NCBI RefSeq assembly: GCF_002157835.1
Contig: NZ_CP020812.1
Span: 1-64,000 of the forward strand
Length of the DNA stretch: 64,000 nt
Direction of reading: 5' to 3'
DNA from: Mycobacterium dioxanotrophicus
Lineage (GTDB): Bacteria > Actinomycetota > Actinomycetes > Mycobacteriales > Mycobacteriaceae
The stretch's first letter is position 1; every line of letters begins with the position of its first letter. The notes under the pieces are model-generated. The model was given only the letters and a program-made list of their open reading frames with translations. It did no database searches and was not told the DNA's origin. Shown piece by piece: positions 1-10,886 of this stretch. The position numbers and the translations under genes were made by a program.

Positions 1-11
1 AAGATGCGTCG

Positions 12-1443
12 GTGAACTCCGGCGCCGGGCCTCGGGCAGACACTGCACCGGACCGGTACGCGGACGCAGATCAAGTATCACGGTGGCCAAGACGACCGCA
101 CGCGCGGTTCGGCGACTTGTTCAACCTGGTGTCACACCCGGACTACCTATGGATGCATGGACGGTGGTGGACGCAACAAGGGGCTCGCACCGCTGGGATC
201 GATGGTGTGACTGTGCACCAGATCGAACAGCGTGCGAGGTCCTGCGTTCTTGTCCGAGATCGCTGCGACTATCGAAGACGGCTCGTATCGGCCCGCGGTG
301 CGGCGGTGTTCATTCCAAGCCGGGTGGAAGTCTCGCCGCTGGGGATCCCACCGTGACGACCGGTGTGCAGCAGTCGTTGAAGATGGTGCTGGAACCGATC
401 TTTGAGCCGACTTCTTGCCGGTCTCCTACGGTTTTCGGCCAAGCGCGAGCTCATGACGCGGTCGCTGAGATCCATTACTACGCACACGCGGGTACCAGTG
501 GTGCTCGATGCTGACATCGAAGGATGCTTCGACCACATCGACCACGGCACTACTCGCACGGGTGCGGGCACGGATCTCGGACAAAAAGACCGTGGCATTG
601 GTACGTGCGTTCCTCAAGCCGGAGTGCTCAATGAACTCGGCGTCAGGACGACACCGATGCCGGAACGCTCAGGCGGATCATCTCACCGCTGCTGGCCAAT
701 ATCGCGTTGTCCGCGTTGGACGAGGCGGTGATGGCTCCGTGGCAGCCGGGGCGACCAAGCCACGCAGTGGGCCGTCGCAAACGGGTGCGCCACGGATGGG
801 CAACTGGCGGATCGTGCGCTATGCCGACGATTTCGTCATCATGTCCAACGGCAGCAGAGATGACGTTGTCGCCTTGAGAGAACAAGTCGCCGAGGTGCTC
901 GGCGGTTGGGCCTGCGGCTATCTGAGGCAAGACCCGTATCACGCACCTTGAGCAGGGATCGACTTCTCGGCTTCCACCTCCAGTGGAGGCAACGTCGGGG
1001 AGCGGCAAGTGGTACTGCATGACCTTCATCGCCGATAAGGCGTTCGGTCGATCAAGCAGACCATCCGCCGGTTGATCCCACGCCGGTCACCCCGGCCTTT
1101 GGCAGCAGTAATTTTCGAGGTCAACGCGGCGCTGCGTGGTTGGACGTACTACTTCCGCCACGCGCTGGCCGGGCGACGATTCTCCTTCCTGCGGTACTTT
1201 ACGTGGCGAAGGTTCGTTGCCTGGCAGCGAGAGCAGCGGCGCTGGAACTGGTCGAAGGTCAAACGATGGCTGCGCCGTCCCGACGGCAGCTGGAACACCA
1301 TCACGGCCCCCGGCGCGGTCCTGTTCGATCCGACGAAAGTGCGGATCGAGCGCTACTGGTACCGCGGACGAAGATCCCAGTCCCTACGACCCGAGCATGG
1401 CCGCCTGACCGGCACCATCGTCGTGGAGAGCCCGTTGCGCTGA
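12..1443 (+). pseudogene. group II intron reverse transcriptase/maturase, decayed
   Basis: Pieces of a group II intron-encoded protein lie in order but in different frames. An N-terminal block with LFNLVSHPDYL and GARTAGIDG is at about 110-210. The reverse-transcriptase catalytic core RYADDFVIM is at about 820-845. A C-terminal maturase/HNH-side block with WTYYFRHALAG and TKVRIERYWYRGRR is at 1072-1443. Several frameshifts separate the blocks, so no full-length protein of the usual 450-600 residues can be made. A domain V-like RNA follows directly, which confirms the intron identity. The 5' end of the intron lies before the window or is lost. The assignment is firm; function is almost certainly lost. 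Confidence 0.85.
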
Positions 1444-1461
1444 AAGGCGCACGGCGGGTTC
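1428..1461 (+). ncRNA. group II intron domain V-like hairpin
   Basis: The 34-nt segment starts GAGCCCG, has a GAAAG-containing loop side, and closes with CGGCGGGTTC. This matches the conserved domain V layout (GAGC, tip with GAAA, GGTTC). It lies just at the 3' end of the maturase remnant, where domain V is expected. A purine-rich stretch after it could be domain VI. Seen in sequence; catalytic competence is not implied. Confidence 0.6.
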
Positions 1462-1559
1462 GCGGGAGGCCCGGGAAACGGAGCAGCAGCAATGCTGCAC
1501 CGCGTCCCGGCCCACCCAACACCTTGCATTTCGAGACCGATGCCGGCGACGGATTCCGC

Positions 1560-2355
1560 GAACCAGGATTCTCCAAGAACGACGGCTGGACCCACAAATC
1601 ACCTCGGGTTGCTCACCGACGCATCCGGCCTGCCACTGTCGGTGACGGCATTCGAGGCAATCGAGCCGAGACCGCCACGATGCTGCCGTGATCAACGCCT
1701 TCAAGCCACCACCACCTCTCCGATGTGACCGTGGTCGCCGACGCGGCATGATCTCCGAAGCCAACCAGGTCGCCCTGCACGCCGCCGGGCTGACCTACAT
1801 CCTCGCGCGAGGATTCCATTGCTGCCCGGTGTGGTCGGTGAATGGCGCGACAACCACCGCGACGAGGCGATCCCGACGGACTGGTACTCACTCAACCGTG
1901 GCGGCCAGCACCAGCGAGAAGGCCGCGGATCCCGACCGGATGATCCACTACCAATACCGCACGACCGGCACGACGCACGCTCCGTGGGATCGATGAACAG
2001 GTCGCCAAAGCCCAGCGTGCCGTCGACGGCACGCCGCGGTCAAGCGCAACCGGTTCATCAAGCTGTCCGGGCGACCAAACGCGTCAACCGTGAACTGGAA
2101 GCCAAGGCCCGCGCCTGGCCGGATGGAAGGGCTATACACCAACCTCACCGGTCAGCCCGCCTCGTTCGTCATCGACGCCTACCACCAGTTGTGGCGCATC
2201 GAGAAAGCTTTCCGGATGTCCAAGCACGACCTGCAGGCCGCCCGATCTACCACCGCACCGCGAGTCCATCGAAGCTCACCTGAGCGTCGTGTTCGCCGCC
2301 ATGGCCGTCTCACACTGGATCGAGCACCAAATGTCCGTGGCCATGAAAAAGTACC
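1560..2355 (+). pseudogene. IS1634/IS1549-type (IS4-like) transposase, decayed
   Basis: Transposase blocks appear in shifting frames: GLLTDASGLPL near 1600, ETATMLP near 1670, MISEANQVALHAAGLTYIL near 1750-1800, LPGVVGEWRD near 1820, RMIHYQYR near 1940, and PASFVIDAYHQLWRIEKAFR near 2160-2215. The last includes the conserved YHQLWRIEKAFRM signature of the family. Many frameshifts break the frame. The element has no visible intact ends; it is bordered by the intron remnant upstream and an IS256 fragment downstream. Confidence 0.75.
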
Positions 2356-2364
2356 GAGCTGAAG

Positions 2365-2474
2365 AACCGCGGGTGGCGACATCTTCTTCCTGGTCTGCGA
2401 TGGGCTCAAAGGCTTACCGCAATCGTGGGCGCGTGTTCCCCGACACTGTGGTCCAGACGTGTGTCATCCATCCG
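2365..2474 (+). pseudogene. IS256-family transposase fragment
   Basis: One frame reads DIFFLVCDGLKGLPQSW followed by VVQTCVIHPL, the conserved second-Asp region of IS256-family transposases (VCDGLKGLP...QTCIIHL). Only about 36 codons remain. The fragment is cut on its right by the terminal repeat of an IS3 element at 2475. A C-terminal piece of a similar transposase is found at 10258-10483, possibly the other end of the same ancestral gene. Confidence 0.7.
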
Positions 2475-3801
2475 TTGAGACGCTCTGGTTCCGGTGGAGG
2501 CTCGGCTATTGGATTTCGACCAGGGTTGGTCGGTCCGTTTCGGAGCGTAGAAGATGGCTTCGAACTCTGTGGGCGGTAGGTCGTTGAGGTAGCCGTGCAG
2601 ACGCGCTGTGTTGTGCCAGTGCACCCAGCTCAGGGTGGCCAGTTCGACATCCTCGACGGTCTTCCAGGGGCGGTGCGGGCCGGCCCGTAGATCAGCTCGG
2701 ACTTGTAGTATCCGTTCACCGTCTCCGCGAGGCGTTATCGAAGCTGTCCCGACGGATCCGATGGAGGGCACCGCACCGATCTCGGCGAGGCGTTCACCGT
2801 AGCGAACGGACGTGAATTGCGATCCGGCGTCGGAGTGACATGTCAAACCGGCAACGTATTTCCGCGTGACCAGCGGCCATCTCAATCGCGTCGAGCACCA
2901 TCGTGGTCCGCATGTTCGACGCGACCCGCCAGCCGACGATCATCCGACTGAACGCGTCGGTGATGAAGCAGACGTACGCCACGCCGGCCCAGGTCGGAAC
3001 GTAGGTCAGGTCGGTGACCCACAACTGGTTGGGGCAGTCGCGGTGAAGTTGCGCTTGACCAGATCGGGATGCCGCCCAGCGCCGGGTCAGCCTTGTGGTG
3101 CGGACCCGTTTGCCGCGACACACCCCTTCGATGCCGGCGGCCCGCATCAGCCGGCCACCTGATCGCGGCCCACATCGTGACCGGCCGGCGTGCCGTTTTC
3201 CACAGCTTGTGCGCCCGTAGACGCAGTAGTTGTCCTTCCACAACCCGACCAGGCCGGACCCAGCACGGCGTCACGGCGGGCCCGCTGCGACGGACCGCGG
3301 ACTTGGCCGCGTAGTAGGTGCTCGGAGCCACCGACACCCTGCTGATCGCAGGACGGTGCAGATGGGCTCGACCCGAACTCCTCGCGGTTGTCGTCGATGA
3401 AGTCGACTATTTCTTGTGTTGGCGTCGAGCTCCGCCCGAAGAAACTGGCCGCTCGCTTCAGAATCGCGTTGGCGCGCTTGAGTTCTCGGTTCTCTTGCTC
3501 GAGTTCCTTGACCCGCGCCGACTCTGCGGTCGATACCCCTGGAGCTAATCCTTCATCGATATCTGCCTGGCGCACCCACATCCGTACCGACTCGACGCCG
3601 TAGCCGAGCTGGCGGGCTACCGTTGCACGGTTCCCTGCTCGTACCCAGTTCGGCGCGCAACGTCCGCACCATCCGCACCGCGGCGGCCTTCTCTTCCGGA
3701 CTGTATCGGCGTGTCGTCGGCTTCCCTGGCGACTGTTCTTTCGGCATACCTGCATCCTCGTTTCCAAGGTCAGGAGCCTCCAGCATTTCCAGGGCGATTC
3801 A
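2475..3801 (-). mobile_element. IS3-family element, decayed copy
   Basis: The element is bounded by imperfect inverted repeats: TGAGACGCTCTGG at 2475 and, read on the other strand from 3801, TGAATCGCCCTGG; both continue into a GGAGGCTC block. The same ends bound a better preserved copy at 19962-26693. The 1327-bp length is normal for IS3. The bases next to the two ends do not form an obvious 3-bp duplication. It separates an IS256 remnant from a recombinase remnant, so it probably mediated or marks a rearrangement. Confidence 0.8.
2493..3786 (-). pseudogene. IS3-family transposase OrfA/OrfB, frameshifted
   Basis: On the minus strand OrfA begins MPKEQSPGKPTTRRYSPEEK near 3750 but loses frame. 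The coiled-coil part VKELEQENRELKRAN survives near 3500. OrfB pieces include RAAGIEGVCRGKR, the first catalytic Asp region NQLWVTDLTYVP (about 3020) and the Glu-side region ELATLSWVHWHNTARLHGYL (about 2610). At least four frameshifts occur relative to the copy at 20016-26662, including a 1-nt loss in the stretch that is intact there (compare 3080 with 20690/26086). Not functional. Confidence 0.85.
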
Positions 3802-4118
3802 CTTCTTCGTCTCCAGCCGGGGCAACAGGATGGTCTACCAAACGGTGCACGCAGTGTTCCGAAACCTCTGTGACGGCGCCGGAATCGGTGCGGATGCACC
3901 GTCGCGGCCACGGATTCACGACCTGCGCCACACCTTCGCCATCCGCACCCTGATCGGCTGGTACTACGCCGGAGAAGACGTCGAGGCACGGCTACCGGTG
4001 CTATCGACCTACCTGGGTCATCGGGATCCGCGCTGGACCTACTGGTATCTGTCGGCCGCCCCCGAACTGTTGGCGTTGGCGGCCGCGCGCCTGGAAGCCG
4101 CCACATCAGGAGGCTCCG
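3802..4118 (+). pseudogene. tyrosine recombinase, C-terminal fragment (RitB-like)
   Basis: The frame reads MVYQTVHAVFRNLCDGAG and then the catalytic C-terminus IHDLRHTFAIRTL...YLGHRDPRWTYWYL, which supplies the H-x-L-R-H box, the GH box and the nucleophile Tyr of a tyrosine recombinase. The N-terminal half, including the first catalytic Arg, is missing because the IS3 end at 3801 abuts it. The position directly before a second recombinase gene is typical of recombinase-in-trio (RIT) elements; the third gene would have been lost upstream. Membership of the RIT family is inferred from order and sequence style. Confidence 0.7.
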
Positions 4119-5105
4119 ATGAGCCTCATCGCGCCGACGCTGCAGACGTTCTTCACCGACCGGCTCATCACACAGCGCCACGTCAGTCCACGCACCATCG
4201 CGTCCTACCGCGACTCCCTGCGGCTACTGGTCGGATTCGCCCAGGAACGCACCGGCAAAGCGCCCTCCCAGCTGGAGTGGACCGACCTCGACGCCGAGCT
4301 GATCGCAGCGTTCCTCGACCACCTCGAACACACTCGGCACAACAGCGCACGCACCCGAAACCTCCGACTGACCGCGATCCGCTCGCTCTTCGGGTTCGCT
4401 GCACTGCGCCACCCCGAGCACGCCGAGGTGATCCAGCGGGTCCTGGCTATACCGGCCAAACGATTCGACCACCAACTCATCACCTTCCTCACCCCGACCG
4501 AAATCGACGCCCTCATCGACGCACCCGACACCGATCGATGGAAGGCCGCCGAGACCGTGCACTGCTGCTGTTGGCGACCCAGACCGGGCTGCGGGTCTCC
4601 GAACTGACCGGCCTCAACTGCGATGACGTCACCTTCGGAGCCGGATCCAGCGTTCGCTGCCTGGGCAAAGGACGAAAACGCCGCGCCGTTCCCCTGACCA
4701 CGACAACCCAAGCAGTGCTACGCATTTGGCTCACCGAGCGTGGTCACGCGCCCGATCGACCCCTACTTCCGACCCGGACGGGACGTCGCCTCAGCACCGA
4801 TGCAATCGAACGACTCGTCCGATTGCATGCGATCACCGCCGCGCGAACGTGCCCACGATCCGCCCAGACAAACTACACCCACACGTTCTGCGGCACACCT
4901 GCGCAATGTCACTGCTGCGAGCCGGAATCGACACCGCCGTCATCGCCCTATGGCTCGGCCACGCCGACATCCGATCAACCGGCATCTACCTGCACACCGA
5001 CCTCACCATCAAACAGCGTGCACTCGACGCGATGACCACGGCCTCGATAAAACCCGGTCGCTACCACCCACGCGACAAGCTGCTCGCGTTCCTGGAAAGC
5101 CTCTA

Positions 5106-5106
<1 letters not shown>
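4119..5106 (+). pseudogene. tyrosine recombinase, frameshifted (RitC-like)
   Basis: It starts MSLIAPTLQTFFTDRLITQ with a good ribosome site (AGGAGG, 4108-4113). It has the SAM-like N-terminal domain and a catalytic domain with the Arg box TGLRVSELTGL, the HVLRHTCAM box, the WLGHADI box and Tyr in STGIYLHTD. The frame shifts near 4545 and near 4850, so the roughly 328-residue protein is split over three frames. All catalytic residues are still encoded, so decay is recent. It is probably the last gene of a recombinase trio whose end is marked by repeats at 5106-5241. Confidence 0.75.
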
Positions 5107-6486
<1,380 letters not shown>

Positions 6487-6493
<7 letters not shown>

Positions 6494-7057
6494 GCAGGAG
6501 CGAGCGGGCAGTGGTGAGCGGCCAGATACGCGACGAAATCTTCAAGCCAGTCCGGCGGTTCGGCGAGCCGAGCAGCGAGCGTCTCGCCGCGCACGAACGG
6601 CCGGTCCGGTGGCGCTGCCAGCATCGCCCGCACATACCGCGCCCGGCGTGGCGACGCAACTCGCCGCAGCTCGCACAGATGCGGGCGGATCCTTTGACGG
6701 GCCGGGACGAGAGCACGAGCCACACCACCCAGTCGTTTCCCGCAGATAGCCCGGCTTCCCGCAACGCGGGCACGGCGACTTCGCGGCGGCGAGCTCGGCC
6801 CGCTTCCGGCACGGCCGGCACACCGTCTCACCGCGGAACCGGATCGGCCCGCCGCATTCGCGGCAGCGGCGCGAGCACAGCACGCACCGGCCCGTCTGCG
6901 ACAGCAGCATCCGGTCCCGACCGCAGCCCGGGCATCGCGCCTTGGCCACCTGCGCCCGTAACCGGCGGGTGCACCGGCAACAGTGCTCGCGGCCGATGTA
7001 TCCCACCGGCGCACCGCAGTCGACGCAGTCTCGTTGCCGTTTCCCCATCAGCCCCAA
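6487..7057 (-). pseudogene. cysteine-rich zinc-ribbon protein, frameshifted
   Basis: From ATG 7057 the protein runs through repeated C-x2-C ribbons: DCVDCG, CCRCTRR, RCPGCG, CVLCSRRCRECG, CRPCRK, PCPRCG, CGSC. It shifts frame near 6700 into ICASCGELRRHAGRGMCGRCW, then near 6605 into LAEPPDWLEDFVAYLAAHHC. The total span of 571 nt is not a multiple of three. About 190 residues would be expected. It sits between an HTH gene and a recombinase-like gene in one array, so it probably contributes DNA binding to the element. The family is not one I can name. Confidence 0.6.
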
Positions 7058-7080
7058 CCCGTTCCGAAATCTGCGTGGGT

Positions 7081-7394
7081 TTACATCGGCGGCATCGACC
7101 GGCCCGCGCAGTGGCCGTCTTCGGCTCCGACGCGACCGGCCGCGGAGGGACCACGAGCCGTTCGACCGGGGTGGTGTCGACCTCGAACAGGTCGTCCGGG
7201 GTGCAGTCCAGCGCGGTGCACAACGCGATCAGCGTTGAGAGCTTGATCTGGCTGGGCTCCTTGGTCAACAGCGCCGACACCGACGCCGCCGACAACTCCA
7301 GACCCGCTCGCTCGGCCAACAGCCGCCGCAGCTCGGTGCCGGTCCACACCTCGCGCTGGGCCGCGGCCATCCGCAGCCGCCATCGAATCTTCAT
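7081..7394 (-). CDS. small HTH (XRE/Cro-like) protein of the recombinase element
   Basis: Starting at ATG 7394, the product begins MKIRWRLRMAAAQREVWTG and contains a Cro-like helix-turn-helix with ELRRLLAERAGLELSAASVSALLT and a following TLIALCTALDCTPDDLFEVD, which is a textbook XRE ending. The ATG overlaps the stop of the XerC-like gene (ATGA). Near 7100 the frame appears to have shifted: one frame ends AGRSMPPM, whereas the longer frame runs on into the next gene. The role is probably control or assistance of the recombinases. Confidence 0.65.
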
Positions 7395-8366
7395 GCCGTC
7401 CCGTCCTCTCCGCTCAACTCGGCCAGCGTCGAGGTGACCGCACGCCGGTAGGCGTCCTCGATGAACGTGGCCGACGGACGCACATACCGCATGGTCGAAC
7501 TCACCGTCCAATGACCCAAAAGCTGTTGAATCGCAACCAGATCCACACCACGCTCGTAGTTGTGGGTGGCGCACGCGCGGCGCAGCGCGTGCGGGCTGAA
7601 CCGCTCGGTAGCCGGTCGGCCCTCCAGCTCCATCAGATACCGCAACCGGTTGCGGATCGTGCCACGATGCAATGGGCCGCCGGACTCGTCGGCGAACAGC
7701 ACCGGCGAGTTCGGGAACTTCGGGCGCACATCGGCCAGGAACCAGCGCAACAGCACGTCCAGCCCGTCCAGCATCGGCACCCACCGCGGCCGGGACCGGA
7801 CATGTGGGCGGCCTTGCCGAACCGCACGTGCAACTTGCCGAACGGTCCACGATCGAAATGCACATCCGGAATCTCCAGCAGCGCAGACTCTTCCGACCGC
7901 AGGCCAGCGTGATACAGGGTCCGGAACATCGCGTAGTCCCGCGCGGCCGGACCGTACTTGCGGGCGGTGGCGATCCTCGACTTCAGGAACTCGAAGAACT
8001 CGCTCACCCGCTGCGGGATCGGCGGCGCCGCGACCGCCGGCGAGTCGTCGCCCACGTGCCGGGAGGCGTTGAACTCGTCCACCGGGCACACCAGCCGCGC
8101 CCGAACGCGGCCTCGATCTCGGCCGCCTTCCGGGTCTGCAGGAACCGATGGAACCCCTTGAAGATCTGCACATACTCACGCCGCGTCGACGCCGCCCGCC
8201 CCGCCACCGCCAGTTCACCGACCACCCGATCGATGTCCTCACTGGTGACCTCCCACGCCGGACGCCCCAGCGCCGCCAACGTCCGCTCCAACAGCCCAAC
8301 ATCGTTGTCGATCGTCACCAGGCTGAATCCTCGGCATGCCACGACGCCACGAACGCATCGACGCAT
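7391..8366 (-). pseudogene. XerC-like tyrosine recombinase, frameshifted
   Basis: Three frames must be joined. GLLERTLAALGRPAWEVTSEDIDRVV (8300-8220) and FKGFHRFLQTRKAAEIE form the N-terminal domain. TLYHAGLRSEESALLEIPDV (about 7910) carries the first Arg. SPHALRRACATHNYERGVDL with IQQLLGHWTVSSTMRYV (about 7580-7480) carries the H-x-L-R-R, GH and Tyr boxes. Frameshifts fall near 8090 and 7800. It is the first gene of the minus-strand array. A near-palindrome, TAACTAGTTA flanked by CGCC/GGCG, lies about 100 bp upstream at 8466-8485 and may be an operator or recombination site. Confidence 0.7.
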
Positions 8367-8592
8367 TCACGTTGAAACACAACAGGATCCGCGGCAACAG
8401 GCTCGACCGGTGCGACGCCACCGGGAATCAGCCGCAGACCCTCCACTAGCCGCACACCTTCTTCCCGCCTAACTAGTTAAGGCGGCACCTAACATATCGC
8501 GACCATGGCTTGAAGATCTGTAAGACACGCAGACCAGTCGAAAGCCCAGCTAGCAGCAGAAATCAGACACAACGAACATGTGCCAGCTCCAG

Positions 8593-8756
8593 TTCGCTGG
8601 GGCGATGTCTTTGGTGACCAGGTCGTCGCGGCGGCGATGATCGACCGCATCGTTCACCACGCCGAGGTGCTGACCCTCAAAGGCTCCAGCTACCGCCTCA
8701 AAGACACCGGAATCGACACCCTGCCCTCCGCGCGGGCAGACAACACGGCACAATAA
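8593..8756 (+). pseudogene. istB: IS21-family istB ATPase, C-terminal fragment
   Basis: The frame reads RWGDVFGDQVVAAAMIDR then IVHHAEVLTLKGSSYRLKD and ends at TAA 8754-8756, the normal C-terminus of IstB (H-HAEV-LKG-SYR). Joined to 5236-5351 it restores a continuous frame through [14 protein letters not shown], which defines the insertion borders of the recombinase element. Confidence 0.85.
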
Positions 8757-10003
8757 CCACGACCACGTGGCCTACTTTTCGACCGTCGCCACCGGCCTAC
8801 GTTTCGACCGTCGTCAACAGGGTTGCCAGTGCGCGACGAGGACTTCGTAGGCCCGTTCGGCCTGTTCGACGATTGCGTTCTCTTCGTTGCGGCGTTGCTT
8901 GCTGTTATAGGCCGCGCCGGGTTGGCGGTGGTTCCCGCGCCGTGATGGCGCCCCAGCGCCAGCTCAAGCTTGCGGCGCTTGTGGGTGACCAGACCTGGTC
9001 GGGCGAAGGCGTAGTCCTCGTCCTTGGTGACCAGGTGCCAGGCCAGCACCGTCATCTTGCGGGCGGTGGCCACGATCGCGGTCTGAAAGCCGCGTCGGGC
9101 CTTGATGCGTTGATAGAACGCCCGCAAAGGCCCGGGTGCGCGACTGGCCGACCAGGCCGCCTCGACCAGCACACCGCGGACGTGGGCGCGGCCGGCTTTG
9201 CTGATCCGGCCGTGCACCGGTAAGGAGTTTCCGGATTGGCGTACCTTCGGGTTGAGCCCGACGTAGGCCACTAACTTGTCGGGATCGTCGAACCGGGAGA
9301 AGTCACCCACGGCGGCCACGATCGAGAGCCCGGCGATCGCGTCGACGCCGGGGATGGTCATCAACCGGGCCACGACAGGGTCGGTGAGGGCTTCTTCGGC
9401 CAACTCTTTGTCGACCAGGGCGAGTTCGCGGGCGTGGAAGTCCAACTGCCGCAACAACGCTTGCACGCTAGCCTGCTCGTCTTCGGGGAGCGGCTGACGT
9501 GCGAGCCAGTGTCGGCCGGTCTTACCGAACAGATCCGACACCGGCGGCGTCGGCGCGAGATTGCGTGCCAGGATCGAGTGGACCTGGTTCTTCAGCCGTG
9601 TGCGTTGACGCACCACATGCGCACGGCGCATCACCTGGCGGCGCAGACTGCGCGTGCGGTCATCGGGCAGCCACACCGGCGGGAGGAAGTCCGCCGCCAG
9701 CAGCTGCGCCAAGATCCGCGCATCGACCTTGTCGGTCTTGGCCTTCGCCTCGGCGATCGCTCGCGTCTTGGACGGGTTCGACACCACCACCCGGCCCACC
9801 AGCGGTGCCAGCAGAGTCGCGATCGCGTCACTGTTGCCGGTGGCCTCCAACGCCACCTCGTCATCCGATCGCAGTTCAGACGCCCACGCCCGCAACGCTT
9901 CTGGCGTAACACCTATCTTTCCCTCGTCACGGACAATCCCGTCCTCAAGCACCGCCAGCTGCGCGAACTCACGGTGCACGTCCATCCCGATATACCGAGT
10001 CAC
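8690..10003 (-). CDS. IS110-family transposase with frameshifted tail
   Basis: GTG at 10003 starts MTRYIGMDVHREFAQLAVLE, giving the RuvC-like first Asp (IGMDVH), then EATGNSDAIA, KTDKVDARILAQLL with the next acidic residues, and the C-terminal Tnp_20 domain (MTIPGVDAIAGLSIVAAVGD, YVGLNPKVRQSG, GHGRISKAGRAHVRGVLVEAA). The family-like sequence holds to about residue 345. Near 8940 the frame shifts: the expected ending AAYNSKQRRNEENAIVEQAE is encoded in another frame, and the open frame instead runs through the IS21 end to 8690. It may be inactive; no IS110 left and right ends were identified with certainty. Confidence 0.8.
   Translation of the reverse strand: MTRYIGMDVHREFAQLAVLEDGIVRDEGKIGVTPEALRAWASELRSDDEVALEATGNSDAIATLLAPLVGRVVVSNPSKTRAIAEAKAKTDKVDARILAQLLAADFLPPVWLPDDRTRSLRRQVMRRAHVVRQRTRLKNQVHSILARNLAPTPPVSDLFGKTGRHWLARQPLPEDEQASVQALLRQLDFHARELALVDKELAEEALTDPVVARLMTIPGVDAIAGLSIVAAVGDFSRFDDPDKLVAYVGLNPKVRQSGNSLPVHGRISKAGRAHVRGVLVEAAWSASRAPGPLRAFYQRIKARRGFQTAIVATARKMTVLAWHLVTKDEDYAFARPGLVTHKRRKLELALGRHHGAGTTANPARPITASNAATKRTQSSNRPNGPTKSSSRTGNPVDDGRNVGRWRRSKSRPRGRGYCAVLSARAEGRVSIPVSLRR
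8757..8822 (+). repeat. IS21-type right end with internal repeats
   Basis: Two copies of CCTAC(T/G)TTTCGACCGTC lie 23 bp apart just after the istB stop (about 8769 and 8792). Multiple terminal repeats next to istB are usual for IS21 elements. The next element (IS110) begins directly after. Confidence 0.5.
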
Positions 10004-10257
10004 CTCGATTCCCCTTCTTCCTGGATTTCACTTGGAGGGGAACCGCTGGGACGGAACGCACACCTACGGATACGCGCTCACAGCGCAGCCGGACAAGTCG
10101 CAGGGGCGGCCAACTACTAACACGGGCTCGCAGCCCATCGAGCAAGAACGGCCTGCCCATACGTGTTCCCCAAAGGCCCCTGTTCCGGACGGTCGCACCG
10201 TACGCCCAGCACGCTGACCAGGCAAGACAGAACACCACGCGGGCCCTCACCCCATTT
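10004..10257. other. non-coding stretch between IS110 and an IS256 remnant
   Basis: No gene is supported. The first part is presumably the IS110 left flank (CTTCTTCCTGGATTTCACTT next to the start codon). The rest shows no recognisable protein in either strand and no clear repeat. Confidence 0.4.
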
Positions 10258-10483
10258 CATGGGTACCAACGCGATCGAATCGCTCAACGCCCGCTACCGC
10301 CGCGCGATCAAGGCTCGGGGGCACTTCCCGTCCCAGCAGGCCGCGCTCAAATGCCTGTACCTGGTGACACGATCGCTGGACCCGACCGGTGCCGGCAGGG
10401 CACGATGGACGATGCGGTGGAAGCCCGCACTCAACGCGTTCGCAATCACCTTCAGCGGCCGGATCACTCCGACTGGCAACTAA
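10258..10483 (+). pseudogene. IS256-family transposase, C-terminal fragment
   Basis: The frame reads GTNAIESLNARYRRAIKARG, then HFPSQQAALKCLYLVTRSLD and WTMRWKPALNAFAITF. This is the conserved C-terminal Glu region (N-x-IE-LN-x-R-R) and tail of IS256-family transposases. The upstream part is missing. It is not the same family branch as the intact transposase at 10936-12222. Confidence 0.75.
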
Positions 10484-10551
10484 CCAATGCCAGGATCAGA
10501 TCCACCGTCTATCGGACAGTCCCGACGGGTGTTAGCCGACCACCAAATTCG

Positions 10552-10886
10552 TCACCGGAACCCGGCTTTGAGGCGATCGATGACTACCTCGGGCTTCTCC
10601 ACCATCATGAAATGCCCAGCATCCTGGATGAGTTCCATGGTGTAGTTCGAATAATAGTTCGGAACCTGATGAACGAGCGATGACGGAACGACGGGATCGC
10701 CCACGCCCCAGAGCATGGTCACGGGAAGTTCGCTTACCGTCCGGTCGAGGTCCGTCCACAGATCGCTCGTTACCGAGAGGTTTGACCGGTAATAGTTGAA
10801 CCCGCCGTGGACATTGTTCGGTTTCATACAGTTGTCCACGTGTATGTCCAGCTCGTCCTGTGTTAGCAAAGGCGCGTGGTACGACC
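10552..10886 (-). pseudogene. epoxide hydrolase, 3' part (split by IS)
   Basis: This is the C-terminal part of an alpha/beta-hydrolase: HAPLLTQDELDIHVDN, GGFNYYRSNL (cap-domain Tyr), the acid Asp in LWGVGDPVVP and the catalytic His in QDAGHFMMVEKP, ending at 10552. It joins in frame to 12340-12894 once the 1453-bp IS and one copy of its 8-bp target duplication are removed, giving 882 nt or 293 residues. Acid and His would be residues 246 and 274 of the restored protein. Confidence 0.85.

Noticed and set aside
8466..8485. TAACTAGTTA palindrome as a promoter operator
   Set aside because: It may equally be part of the recombination site of the element; not enough evidence to list as a regulatory feature on its own.
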